DNA from: a virus
DNA: 23,480 nucleotides
IMG/VR virus record: IMGVR_UViG_3300033979_000587
Coordinates: 1-23,480 of that record
Direction: 5' to 3' (one strand)
Part shown: positions 1 through 5,968 of the stretch, in pieces
Position numbering within the stretch: position 1 is the first letter of the stretch
Layout of the letters: every line of letters begins with the position of its first letter
Position numbers and translations under genes: made by a program
The notes under the pieces: model-generated
What the model was told of the DNA's origin: nothing
Databases searched by the model: none
The model's input: only the letters and a program-made list of their open reading frames with translations

Positions 1-21
1 CTTTTTGCCCACGCCTGAGCC

Positions 22-939
22 ATGCCGGACCCTGCCGCCGATCCGGCTTTTTTTTGCGCCCAAAATTCTGATGGGGTGAATACCCCAGAGGACAAGACCC
101 CATTGCAGGCCGCCCGGGCCGCCGAGGATTCCGCGCCTTTTCTTTTTAATTTTGAGGAATTGAGTGCGGAGAAGCTCGAAGGCGGCGGTGAGTTCACCGG
201 CGAGCGGTTGCTGGCCCGCAGGCCGGATGCTTACCAGGCGATTATTCGGATGAGCGCCGAGGGGTTGAGCATTTCCGCCCAGGCTCGGGCGCTTGGGGTG
301 AGTCGAAACACGGTTTGCGCCGTCAGGGATCGGGAAGGGTTTTCTATAGAGCAGGATAAAAAGGATTTATTGCGGGATGTTCGGCGGGCTGCCCGGCTTT
401 CGGTAGAGAGGGCCATCGAGCTGGTGCCGGGAATCCAGAGCGCCAAAGACGCGGCCATCGTGGCTGCCGTCATGATCGACAAGATGCAACTTCTCAGCGG
501 AGAGGCGACCGCCCGCGTCGAGCGGGTCGAGGTTAGCCAGGACAAACTCTCGGAGATGCTGGCGAGCCTGCCGCTCCTCGAGGCCGAGGTCGTCCCGCTA
601 ACCGGTCCAAGCGCCGCCGCGCCGGAACAAAAGGGGACCGCTGCCCTGCCTGGCGTGATGCCTGCCGGGGTTGTCTCTGATTCGTTATCAGATGGTTTGC
701 CCTCCTTTACAGATAGAGGCGAGGCGATGTCTGCCACTTTGTCCGCCACTTCGCCCCACGCCGCCGGTGTCGAGCCGGTCGAGGCCGAGGCCGGGCTGGT
801 CGATCAGGAGGGGGGGGAGGGGGTCGCGGATTTTGCACCCCCCCCATCACAACCCACTGGTTTGGGTTCACAGAAAATTTTTGACAAAGGGGTCTCTGCT
901 GCCCCGCAGGACGCCTCGGATTCATCAACCCTACCATGA
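22..939 (+). CDS. Phage helix-turn-helix DNA-binding protein (possible regulator or small-terminase-like)
   Basis: This encodes 305 aa. An in-frame TGA at 16-18 closes the frame upstream, so the start is at or after the ATG at 22; no ribosome site is seen. Residues about 65-105 (AIIRMSAEGLSISAQARALG, then VSRNTV) form a resolvase/homeodomain-like helix-turn-helix. A helical part follows to about 185 with IDKMQLLSGEAT, a pattern I recall from uncharacterised phage HTH proteins. The last third is low-complexity and rich in Ala, Pro, Glu and Ser, with a G8 run (810-817) and a C8 run (838-845). The stop overlaps the next start (ATGA). DNA binding is well supported; the role is inferred: an early regulator, or a small terminase, for which no other clear gene exists here. 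It uses many G-ending codons, unlike the C-rich genes downstream. Confidence 0.75.
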   Translation: MPDPAADPAFFCAQNSDGVNTPEDKTPLQAARAAEDSAPFLFNFEELSAEKLEGGGEFTGERLLARRPDAYQAIIRMSAEGLSISAQARALGVSRNTVCAVRDREGFSIEQDKKDLLRDVRRAARLSVERAIELVPGIQSAKDAAIVAAVMIDKMQLLSGEATARVERVEVSQDKLSEMLASLPLLEAEVVPLTGPSAAAPEQKGTAALPGVMPAGVVSDSLSDGLPSFTDRGEAMSATLSATSPHAAGVEPVEAEAGLVDQEGGEGVADFAPPPSQPTGLGSQKIFDKGVSAAPQDASDSSTLP

Positions 940-1214
940 GCAATAAAAAACAAAAAAACGCCGCGCCGGAGCCTGCTCTGGCTCAGGACACGCCGACGCC
1001 TCCCGCGCCGGAATACATCAATGCCCGCCTCCTTGGGCATGAGCTAAACAAGCAGTTCCTCACGCTCTCCGTTCCCGATGGGTCGGGGGGCTTCACCCGT
1101 GCACGGATGCGCGTGCCGCTCCGCCTTTCGCATTGCTTCAAAAAAAACGCCGTCGTCCGTGTGCGTCGCACGAACGATCCCCTTGTAGTCGAACCCTTTC
1201 CTTCGATTTTATGA
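936..1214 (+). CDS. Small phage protein of unknown function
   Basis: This encodes 92 aa. The ATG overlaps the previous stop by ATGA, supporting translational coupling. The N-terminus to about residue 27 is a Lys/Pro/Ala-rich, probably disordered tail. The remainder looks like a small beta-rich domain with a basic character (ARMRVPLRLSHCFKKNAVVRVRR). No catalytic motif or family is recognised. The Arg/Lys-rich strands would suit nucleic-acid or protein binding, but this is only an impression. Its stop overlaps the next small gene by ATGA. Confidence 0.7.
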   Translation: MSNKKQKNAAPEPALAQDTPTPPAPEYINARLLGHELNKQFLTLSVPDGSGGFTRARMRVPLRLSHCFKKNAVVRVRRTNDPLVVEPFPSIL

Positions 1215-1357
1215 AAAAAACACCCGTTACCCTCTACACCACCGCGCCGGAGTCGGTCGCTTTGTTCCGCCGATTTCTGGAAAAACAATCCCCCCGCGTC
1301 ACCGCCACCGCCTTTCTCTCGGCCCTTCGCGCCCGCCGCCATAGGAGGTCTCTATGA
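1211..1357 (+). CDS. Very small basic protein (48 aa), unknown
   Basis: This encodes 48 aa beginning MKKTPVTLYT. It is supported mainly by architecture: its ATG overlaps the preceding stop (ATGA, 1211-1214) and its own TGA overlaps the exonuclease start (ATGA, 1354-1357). Its 3' end contains the AGGAGGT ribosome site of the next gene, which here encodes Arg-Arg-Ser. The middle is a short amphipathic helix (SVALFRRFLEKQ) and the tail is Arg-rich. No family is recognised. It may be a functional microprotein or a coupling leader for the exonuclease. Confidence 0.6.
   Translation: MKKTPVTLYTTAPESVALFRRFLEKQSPRVTATAFLSALRARRHRRSL
1343..1349 (+). promoter_or_regulatory. Strong Shine-Dalgarno site for the exonuclease gene
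   Basis: AGGAGGT ends 4 bases before the ATG at 1354. It fixes the exonuclease start and shows that the host ribosome uses a standard anti-Shine-Dalgarno sequence for at least some genes. Confidence 0.75.
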
Positions 1358-1923
1358 AGTCCCGTCTTATCACAATAGACACCGAGACCGGCGGCCTCGA
1401 TCCCGAGCGCCACGCCCTCCTGAGCGTCGCTGCCGTGGATAGCAAGGATGGCGAGGCGTTTGTCGGCCTCATTCGCCCCCATGCCGATTGGATCACCGAG
1501 CCCGAGGCGTTGGCCAAGAACGGCTTCACCCTTGAGTTTCTGCAAAAAAACGGACGCCCCGAGCGCGATGTCCTGCAAGACCTCGCCCTCTGGCTGGCCC
1601 AGCGCCGGTTCAGCATCCTCGCCGGGTGCAATGTCGCCTTCGACCGCGATTTCCTCAAAGCCGCCTTTGCCCGTTACGGCATGACCTGGCCGATGCACAA
1701 GAGCATCGACCTCCAAGCCGCCGCCTGGCTGGCCTACGAGGCCGGTCGGCTCCCGCTCCCCGAGGGCAAGGACGGCCTGCCCCGCCTCAGCCTCGACCAC
1801 ATCGCCGCCACCATGGGCTTCTCCCGATCCAGCAGCGTGCACAACGCCCTCGAAGACGCCCTCATGACCACGGCCTGCCTCCGCCGCCTCATCGACCGCC
1901 TACCCCCCCCGACCATTGTATGA
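1354..1923 (+). CDS. DEDDh-family 3'-5' exonuclease (DnaQ-like)
   Basis: This encodes 189 aa, a normal size for a free-standing DnaQ/RNase T-type exonuclease. All three motifs are present. Exo I is IDTETGG with Asp9 and Glu11, Exo II is GCNVAFDRDF with Asp97, and Exo III is HNALEDAL with His163 and Asp168, which defines the DEDDh subgroup. In this family these acidic residues bind two metal ions and hydrolyse DNA or RNA from the 3' end. Its place just before the initiator and helicase suggests work in phage replication (proofreading in trans, end trimming) or host nucleic-acid breakdown; the substrate is not evident. A strong ribosome site precedes the start, and the stop overlaps the next ATG. 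Confidence 0.9.
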   Translation: MKSRLITIDTETGGLDPERHALLSVAAVDSKDGEAFVGLIRPHADWITEPEALAKNGFTLEFLQKNGRPERDVLQDLALWLAQRRFSILAGCNVAFDRDFLKAAFARYGMTWPMHKSIDLQAAAWLAYEAGRLPLPEGKDGLPRLSLDHIAATMGFSRSSSVHNALEDALMTTACLRRLIDRLPPPTIV

Positions 1924-2087
1924 AAAAAAACGGCCAAGAATTTCTGGAAGTTCTCGACGACCGCGACGCGAGGGCCGGTTGGAAGCTTACGGGCGGTGGC
2001 CGCGACATTGACCGCGCCTGCGCCCGCTGGCTCGAAAAACACACCCCCCCCTCCAAAAAGAAAAAACGCCGCTTCGGCAATTACTAA
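1920..2087 (+). CDS. Small basic protein (55 aa), unknown
   Basis: This encodes 55 aa beginning MKKNGQEFLEVLDDRDARAG. The ATG overlaps the exonuclease stop (ATGA). The protein has a Trp/Gly-containing centre (GWKLTGGGRDIDRAC) and a strongly basic C-terminus (KKKKRRFGNY) typical of nucleic-acid-binding tails. No family is recognised. The next gene starts 2 bases after its TAA, so the two are probably coupled. Position between an exonuclease and an initiator suggests a replication accessory role, by inference only. Confidence 0.65.
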   Translation: MKKNGQEFLEVLDDRDARAGWKLTGGGRDIDRACARWLEKHTPPSKKKKRRFGNY

Positions 2088-2089
2088 TT

Positions 2090-2944
2090 ATGAACGCAAA
2101 AATCGAAAGCGAAATCTGGGACGACCCCGATTTCATGGAACTCCAAGACACCGAAAAGCTCGCCGTCTTCTGGGTTCTCACCAAAGTCAACCTCCTCGGC
2201 TATGTCGAGATCACCCCTCGGAAGTTCTCCCGCGACATCGAAGCCCCTTTCCATGTCATCGAAGCAGCTTGCAAGGGGCTTCCAAGGGGCTTCGTCCGCA
2301 CCGAGCGCGGGGTCTGGTGCCGCAACTATATTCGCAAGCAATTTGGTTTCGGGCAGTCGCTTGTGCGTTCTCACATGGCAAAAAGCATCCGCAAGCAAAT
2401 GGAGAATGTTCCCGAAGAAGTCTGCCTTTTGATTCTTAAAGAATATCCCGAAATCTCTCCATGCCCGAAGGGGCTTGGTAGCTCCTTGGAAGCTACAATA
2501 GAAGGAGAAGGAGAAATAGAAAGAGAAGGAGAAATAGAAGAAGGGGGTGTGGGGGAAACTGTCTCAGCGCCACCATCCAAAACTAAAGTTTTAACGCAAC
2601 CCCTTCGCAGAGGCAACTATCTTCCAGACGATGATTTTTGGAAAGAAATGCAAGTGCATTATCCATATATCAATGTCGAGATAGAGTCTCGCAAAATGGA
2701 TGCCTGGCTCTTTGCTAATCCAGACCGCAAAAAAACGCGCAAGTTCTGCCTAAATTGGCTGAACAAAATTGAGCCACCGCTTTTGTCGGCAAAAAATCCA
2801 GTCGCTACAGCCCTCGTCGAACCCGTTGGCTGGAAAGAAATTGTCGAAGCCGACTACCCCGAATCTAACCTTACCACCTGGGCCGCTCTCCCTGACAGCA
2901 TGAAGGCATTTGTTGATCTTAAAAAACGCGGTCTAATAAATTAA
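2090..2944 (+). CDS. Replication initiator-like protein (winged-helix, phage O/DnaD-like organisation)
   Basis: This encodes 284 aa. Residues 1-90 look like the winged-helix N-terminal domain of phage replication organisers: SEIWDDPDFMELQDTEKLAV, then TKVNLLGYVEITPRKFSRDI and a wing ending RNYIRKQFGF. A low-complexity acidic linker (about 138-155, Glu/Gly/Ile) is encoded by a polypurine tract. The C-terminal part (about 170-284) contains DDDFWKEMQVHYPYINVE, a pattern I associate with the C-terminus of such replication proteins. Known relatives bind repeats inside their own gene and recruit the helicase; the DnaB-like gene nearby fits. It lies 2 bases after the previous stop. The 3' half is visibly richer in A and T than its neighbours. 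Function is inferred from domain layout and position. Confidence 0.65.
   Translation: MNAKIESEIWDDPDFMELQDTEKLAVFWVLTKVNLLGYVEITPRKFSRDIEAPFHVIEAACKGLPRGFVRTERGVWCRNYIRKQFGFGQSLVRSHMAKSIRKQMENVPEEVCLLILKEYPEISPCPKGLGSSLEATIEGEGEIEREGEIEEGGVGETVSAPPSKTKVLTQPLRRGNYLPDDDFWKEMQVHYPYINVEIESRKMDAWLFANPDRKKTRKFCLNWLNKIEPPLLSAKNPVATALVEPVGWKEIVEADYPESNLTTWAALPDSMKAFVDLKKRGLIN
2241..2547 (+). other. Candidate replication origin: iteron-like repeats plus polypurine tract inside the initiator gene
   Basis: The nonamer AAGGGGCTT occurs at 2273-2281, 2284-2292 and 2468-2476, and inverted (AAGCCCCTT) at 2241-2249. The first two copies start 11 bases apart, about one helical turn. Downstream, 2501-2547 is purine except for two T residues (2517, 2535) and contains a perfect 17-base direct repeat (GAGAAGGAGAAATAGAA at 2505-2521 and 2523-2539). 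A more AT-rich stretch follows. Lambda has iterons and a purine/AT-rich unwinding region inside gene O, so the arrangement is comparable. Alternatively the purine tract is just a repetitive acidic linker. Confidence 0.4.
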
Positions 2945-2963
2945 CAACCAAAACAAAAACAAC
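2945..2963 (+). promoter_or_regulatory. C/A-only leader before the next gene
   Basis: All 19 bases between the initiator stop and the ATG at 2964 are C or A. There is no Shine-Dalgarno sequence. Such unstructured leaders could support Shine-Dalgarno-independent initiation. Similar leaders precede the capsid gene and the fibre gene at 17341. Confidence 0.4.
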
Positions 2964-3290
2964 ATGATAAACTACATCGAAACCATCCAAGAAGCCACCG
3001 ACGGCCCCCGCGTCGTCACCCGCCACTACCCCGATTGCGTGAATGATTTCCTCCGCTGGCAAGTCGGCATCTACACCGCCCGCCCCGTCGAAGAACCTCT
3101 CTATGAGACTATTTACGACGAAAAAGGAAACCCCATCCTCACCGAGTCCGACGCCATCCAGCACCGACTCATCGGCTACGAGACGAACCCCACCGTCTTT
3201 GTCAAAGTCTTCCACCTGCTCGGCTTCGGCGAAAATTTAAAAATAGCCGCCGCCGCCGCCTCTCCCAAGCTCGCCGCCCTCGCCGCCTGA
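2964..3290 (+). CDS. Small protein of unknown function between initiator and helicase
   Basis: This encodes 108 aa, beginning MINYIETIQEATDGPRVVTR. It has a mixed alpha/beta look with many acidic and aromatic residues and ends in an Ala-rich helix (AAAAASPKLAALAA). No motif or family is recognised. The start is the first ATG after a C/A-only leader, and the stop overlaps the helicase start as TGATG. Placement directly between an initiator and a DnaB-type helicase makes a helicase-loader or replication-accessory role possible, but no Walker motif is present, so it is not a DnaC-type ATPase. Confidence 0.65.
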   Translation: MINYIETIQEATDGPRVVTRHYPDCVNDFLRWQVGIYTARPVEEPLYETIYDEKGNPILTESDAIQHRLIGYETNPTVFVKVFHLLGFGENLKIAAAAASPKLAALAA

Positions 3291-4654
3291 TGAAAAGCTC
3301 CCTACCCGAAAACCTCCTCGCCGAGCGAGCCGTCCTCGGAGCCGCCATCGCCGATGGCCGCCACGCCGATGCCGTGTTGGAGGTCGTGAGCCCCGACCAG
3401 CTCACGCACCCCGCCCACCGCCTCATCCTCGCCTGCCTCGCCGCCATGCGTGAGAAGGCCCGGCCCGTCGATCTCATCCTCGTCACGACCGAGTTGGAAA
3501 AGCTCGGCCAGCTCGAAGAGTGCGGTGGCCACCACGGCCTCACCGATCTCGTCCAAGATCTCGCCGTCACGGCCAACTGGCGCTACTACGCCGTCGAAGT
3601 CCTCGACATCTGGAGACGCCGCGCCATGCGCTCCGCCGCCCTCGCCATGGCCGAAGCCGCCAACGACCCCGCTCTCACCACCGAGGACGCCATGGAACGC
3701 TGCGAACAAGCCCTCTACGGCCTGCGTGAGCAATCCACCCGCGAAAACCCCGTCTCTCATTGCAAGACCGCCGTGCTTGCCGCCGTGGATCACATCGAGA
3801 AAGTTTACGCCAGCCGAGGCCAGACCGTCGGCCTTGCCACCGGCATCCACGATCTCGACCGCTCCACCGGCGGATTCCTCGGAGGCCAGATGATCGTCAT
3901 TGCCGCCCGCCCCGCCTGCGGCAAATCCGCACTCGGGATGCAATTTGCCATCCACGCCGCGATGCAATCCGCCGTGCCCACCCTCGTTTTCTCGGTTGAA
4001 ATGCCCAGCACGGAACTCATGGTCCGCGCTATCTGCTCCGAAGCCGTAATCGATCTTCAACAAGTCCGTAACGGATTCCTCGGCACCCGCGAGCTTGCCG
4101 GAGTTGGAGCCGCCGCCGGGCGACTCGCCCAGGCCAAGCTCTACCTCGACGACACCCCCGGCCTCACCGTCGCCCAATTCCGCTCCCGCGCCCGCCGCGC
4201 CAAGACCCAGCACGGCCTCGGCCTCATCGTCGTCGATTACCTGCAATTCATGCACGGCAGCAGCAAGAGGGCAGGGGAGAGCCGCGCCCTCGAAGTCAGC
4301 GAGATTAGCAAAGCCATCAAGACCACCGCAAAAGAACTTAACATCCCCATCATCGCCTTGGCCCAGCTGAACCGCGACGCCGACGAAGGCTCCAAGCCCA
4401 AGCTCTCCAACCTCCGCGAGTCCGGCAGCATCGAGCAAGACGCCGACACCGTGCTCCTCATTCACCGCCTGGATAAAAACAAAAAACGCGACGCCGACGA
4501 AGAGCCCATGGATCACAACACCCTGCTCATCTTGGCCAAGCAAAGAAACGGCCCCACCCCAGAGATCAAGCTGAACTTCATCGGCCAGCACACCATCTTC
4601 CAAAATGTCACCGAAAAACTCTACAGCAACAACCAGAACGAAAGGCAGAAATGA
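3290..4654 (+). CDS. dnaB: Replicative DNA helicase, DnaB-like
   Basis: This encodes 454 aa, full length for DnaB. Residues about 1-110 match the helical N-terminal domain (PENLLAERAVLGAAI and the PAHRLIL segment). The RecA-like C-terminal domain has Walker A ARPACGKS (206-213), the catalytic glutamate in SVEM (Glu237), Walker B LIVVDYLQ (312-319), AQLNR (358-362), and RESGSIEQDAD (376-386) with LAKQRNG (415-421). In this family a hexamer moves 5'-3' on DNA and unwinds the fork using ATP. It is coupled to the gene before by TGATG and to the one after by ATGA. With the candidate initiator upstream it forms the core of the phage replisome; primase and polymerase are not in the window. Confidence 0.95.
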   Translation: MKSSLPENLLAERAVLGAAIADGRHADAVLEVVSPDQLTHPAHRLILACLAAMREKARPVDLILVTTELEKLGQLEECGGHHGLTDLVQDLAVTANWRYYAVEVLDIWRRRAMRSAALAMAEAANDPALTTEDAMERCEQALYGLREQSTRENPVSHCKTAVLAAVDHIEKVYASRGQTVGLATGIHDLDRSTGGFLGGQMIVIAARPACGKSALGMQFAIHAAMQSAVPTLVFSVEMPSTELMVRAICSEAVIDLQQVRNGFLGTRELAGVGAAAGRLAQAKLYLDDTPGLTVAQFRSRARRAKTQHGLGLIVVDYLQFMHGSSKRAGESRALEVSEISKAIKTTAKELNIPIIALAQLNRDADEGSKPKLSNLRESGSIEQDADTVLLIHRLDKNKKRDADEEPMDHNTLLILAKQRNGPTPEIKLNFIGQHTIFQNVTEKLYSNNQNERQK

Positions 4655-4872
4655 AAAACACCGAAACCAACTCCATCATCACCTGGTCGCCCGCCAAGCG
4701 CGGGCTGCCAGATAGCGACATCACCGTCCTCGTCCACCTCGCCGATGGCGAAGTCTGGACCGGCTTCCACGATGGCGAAGTCTGGCGATTCGTCTCCGGC
4801 GACCGCATCGAGTCCCAAGTCGTGCATTGGGCACCATTCCCCGAACCGCCCACCAAGCAGCCCGCTAAATGA
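4651..4872 (+). CDS. DUF551-like small protein
   Basis: This encodes 73 aa. The pattern is that of DUF551 phage/prophage proteins: an N-terminal SIITWSPAKRGLPDSDITVL, a middle strand pair around EVWTGFHDGEVWRF, and the characteristic ending VVHWAPFPEPP. The family's biochemical role is not known to me. The ATG overlaps the helicase stop, and the stop overlaps the next start, so it belongs to the replication operon. Length is typical for a stand-alone copy. Confidence 0.75.
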   Translation: MKNTETNSIITWSPAKRGLPDSDITVLVHLADGEVWTGFHDGEVWRFVSGDRIESQVVHWAPFPEPPTKQPAK

Positions 4873-5129
4873 AAAACACCATCGACCCCGAAATCGCCTG
4901 CCCCGCCTGCCGCCGCGAGTGGCAGGACCACCCCGGCGTCGCGCATACCTGCCGACTCGCCACCGAGTTAGCCGCCAGCCTGCGCGACATCCTCACCTAT
5001 GTCCGCGCCCCCGAATACTCCCGCGACATCGGCGAGCAGGAAATCTTCTTCGACGCGGTGGAAAACGCCCGCCGCCTCGTCGTCAAAGCCGGGCATTTCC
5101 AAGACTATCCCCCCGAGCCCCATCCATGA
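4869..5129 (+). CDS. Small cysteine-containing protein, unknown
   Basis: This encodes 86 aa. Near the N-terminus, IACPACRREWQDHPGVAHTC contains a CxxC followed by a His and a further Cys, which could bind a metal ion. The rest is helical (LATELAASLRDILTYVRAPE; FFDAVENARRLVVKAG). No family is recognised. It is coupled by ATGA on both sides. A small metal-binding accessory protein of the early region is the most that can be said. Confidence 0.65.
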   Translation: MKNTIDPEIACPACRREWQDHPGVAHTCRLATELAASLRDILTYVRAPEYSRDIGEQEIFFDAVENARRLVVKAGHFQDYPPEPHP

Positions 5130-5380
5130 AATTGACCACAAAGAACACAGAGGACACGGAGAGGGAGTTTTTAATTATCTACCGCTGGATTGAGAGAAAT
5201 CATCCTGACGGATTTATTGATTCTTTAAGTTATTCTCAAAATTTAGAGCGCGTTACGGATCGGTGGTATAACCGTTTTGACGAGTTGGAACGCGAGCGAA
5301 ACCAGGCGCGGGACCAAGTGGAAGAACTCACAGCCGTCATCAAAGGGCTCCGCGCCATGATGCGGGATGCCACCAAATGA
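5126..5380 (+). CDS. Small coiled-coil protein whose N-terminus is encoded by a dispersed repeat
   Basis: This encodes 84 aa. Residues 3-14 (LTTKNTEDTERE) are the translation of a dispersed repeat that recurs at 8485-8519 and 19263-19295. The body is helical and charged: IIYRWIERNHPDGF followed by the coiled coil RFDELERERNQARDQVEEL. No function is recognised. ATGA overlaps link it to both neighbours, which supports the ATG at 5126 and thus translation of the repeat. The segment 5165-5280 is richer in A and T than its surroundings, suggesting separate acquisition. Confidence 0.6.
   Translation: MKLTTKNTEDTEREFLIIYRWIERNHPDGFIDSLSYSQNLERVTDRWYNRFDELERERNQARDQVEELTAVIKGLRAMMRDATK
5132..5165 (+). 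repeat. Dispersed repeat, copy 1 (inside a gene)
   Basis: This 34-base copy matches the reverse complement of 8485-8519 at 32 of 34 positions by eye, the two differences being G to A. The core reads ACACAGAGGACACGGAGAGG. In this copy the repeat is read as the N-terminus of the small protein starting at 5126. I recall the same family as short intergenic repeats in many environmental bacterial genomes, often annotated as spurious TTEDTEDTE-type peptides. Confidence 0.8.
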
Positions 5381-5610
5381 CCTGCCCTATCTGCCAAGCC
5401 GAGACCGGCGTTGTCACTTGCCGGGCGGAGGGCCATCAAGTCCACCGCCTGCGCGAGTGCGCTGCCGGGCACCGCTTTTACACCTGCGAATTGCCCGCCG
5501 AAGGCCGGTATCCCTGGCCAAAAAAACCCGCCCCCAAACGCCCCAAGCCCAAACCCAAACAACAATCCACCCACTGGCTCGCCCGCATCGCCGCCTTCGT
5601 TTCCGCATGA
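5377..5610 (+). CDS. NrdR-like zinc-ribbon small protein
   Basis: This encodes 77 aa. The first 38 residues form a zinc ribbon: CPIC at the start, then HRLRECAAGHRFYTCE. That resembles the NrdR repressor ribbon (CPxC, a basic RxRREC segment, then RF-T-E). The ATP-cone that completes NrdR is absent; a Pro/Lys-rich linker and a hydrophobic tail (THWLARIAAFVSA) follow instead. It may bind DNA or RNA or act as a decoy of host NrdR, but this is inference. It is coupled by ATGA to both neighbours. Confidence 0.65.
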   Translation: MTCPICQAETGVVTCRAEGHQVHRLRECAAGHRFYTCELPAEGRYPWPKKPAPKRPKPKPKQQSTHWLARIAAFVSA

Positions 5611-5789
5611 ACTCACTCCGCGACTACCTCACCGCCCGCCGCTTCGATCCCGACCACGCCCTCAATCTCCTCCAAGACCACGGCATCATCTCCGACGAAT
5701 GCGTCACCCCCGAAGATGTCGGCGACTCGGGAAAAGCCATCACCTGGTTAAGCCTCCGCGAAGATGAACTGAAAGGAGCTACAAAATGA
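5607..5789 (+). CDS. Small protein (60 aa), unknown
   Basis: This encodes 60 aa beginning MNSLRDYLTARRFDPDHALN. It appears to be a small helical, acidic protein (LLQDHGIISDE; SLREDELKG). The ATG overlaps the preceding TGA, and its own 3' end carries the ribosome site (AAGGAG) of the next gene. A small helical domain is likely, but no family is recognised. Confidence 0.6.
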   Translation: MNSLRDYLTARRFDPDHALNLLQDHGIISDECVTPEDVGDSGKAITWLSLREDELKGATK

Positions 5790-5968
5790 AAGAAGTAGAT
5801 TGTCTGGTGCATACATCCGCTGATGATTTGCGGGTTCAAACCAAGTATTTCCGCATGACGGGAGTTTATCCTGAGAGTGCTGTTTTGCGTGAAGCTCACG
5901 AAACTTGCGTGCGGCTTGGCTACAAAACGAAAGCAAAAATTTTGCAGCCTCTTTTGAAACGCCCATGA
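5786..5968 (+). CDS. Small protein (60 aa), unknown
   Basis: This encodes 60 aa. The AAGGAG sequence about 8 bases upstream and the ATGA overlap with the previous gene support the start. The sequence (VHTSADDLRVQTKYFRMTGV, ending KTKAKILQPLLKRP) suggests a small mixed-fold basic protein. No family is recognised. Base composition is more AT-rich than the flanking genes, as in several of these accessory genes. Its stop overlaps the terminase start by ATGA. Confidence 0.6.
   Translation: MKEVDCLVHTSADDLRVQTKYFRMTGVYPESAVLREAHETCVRLGYKTKAKILQPLLKRP

Noticed and set aside
3302-4603. Long minus-strand ORF opposite the helicase gene (433 codons)
   Set aside because: It is an antisense shadow caused by the C-rich codon bias of a clear DnaB-like gene. 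Its translation is Gly/Ala/Val-rich with no domain.
5905-5964. Upstream start for the terminase gene (20 extra residues)
   Set aside because: It would overlap the small gene at 5786-5968 by 64 bases, whereas the ATG at 5965 gives the ATGA overlap used throughout this region.
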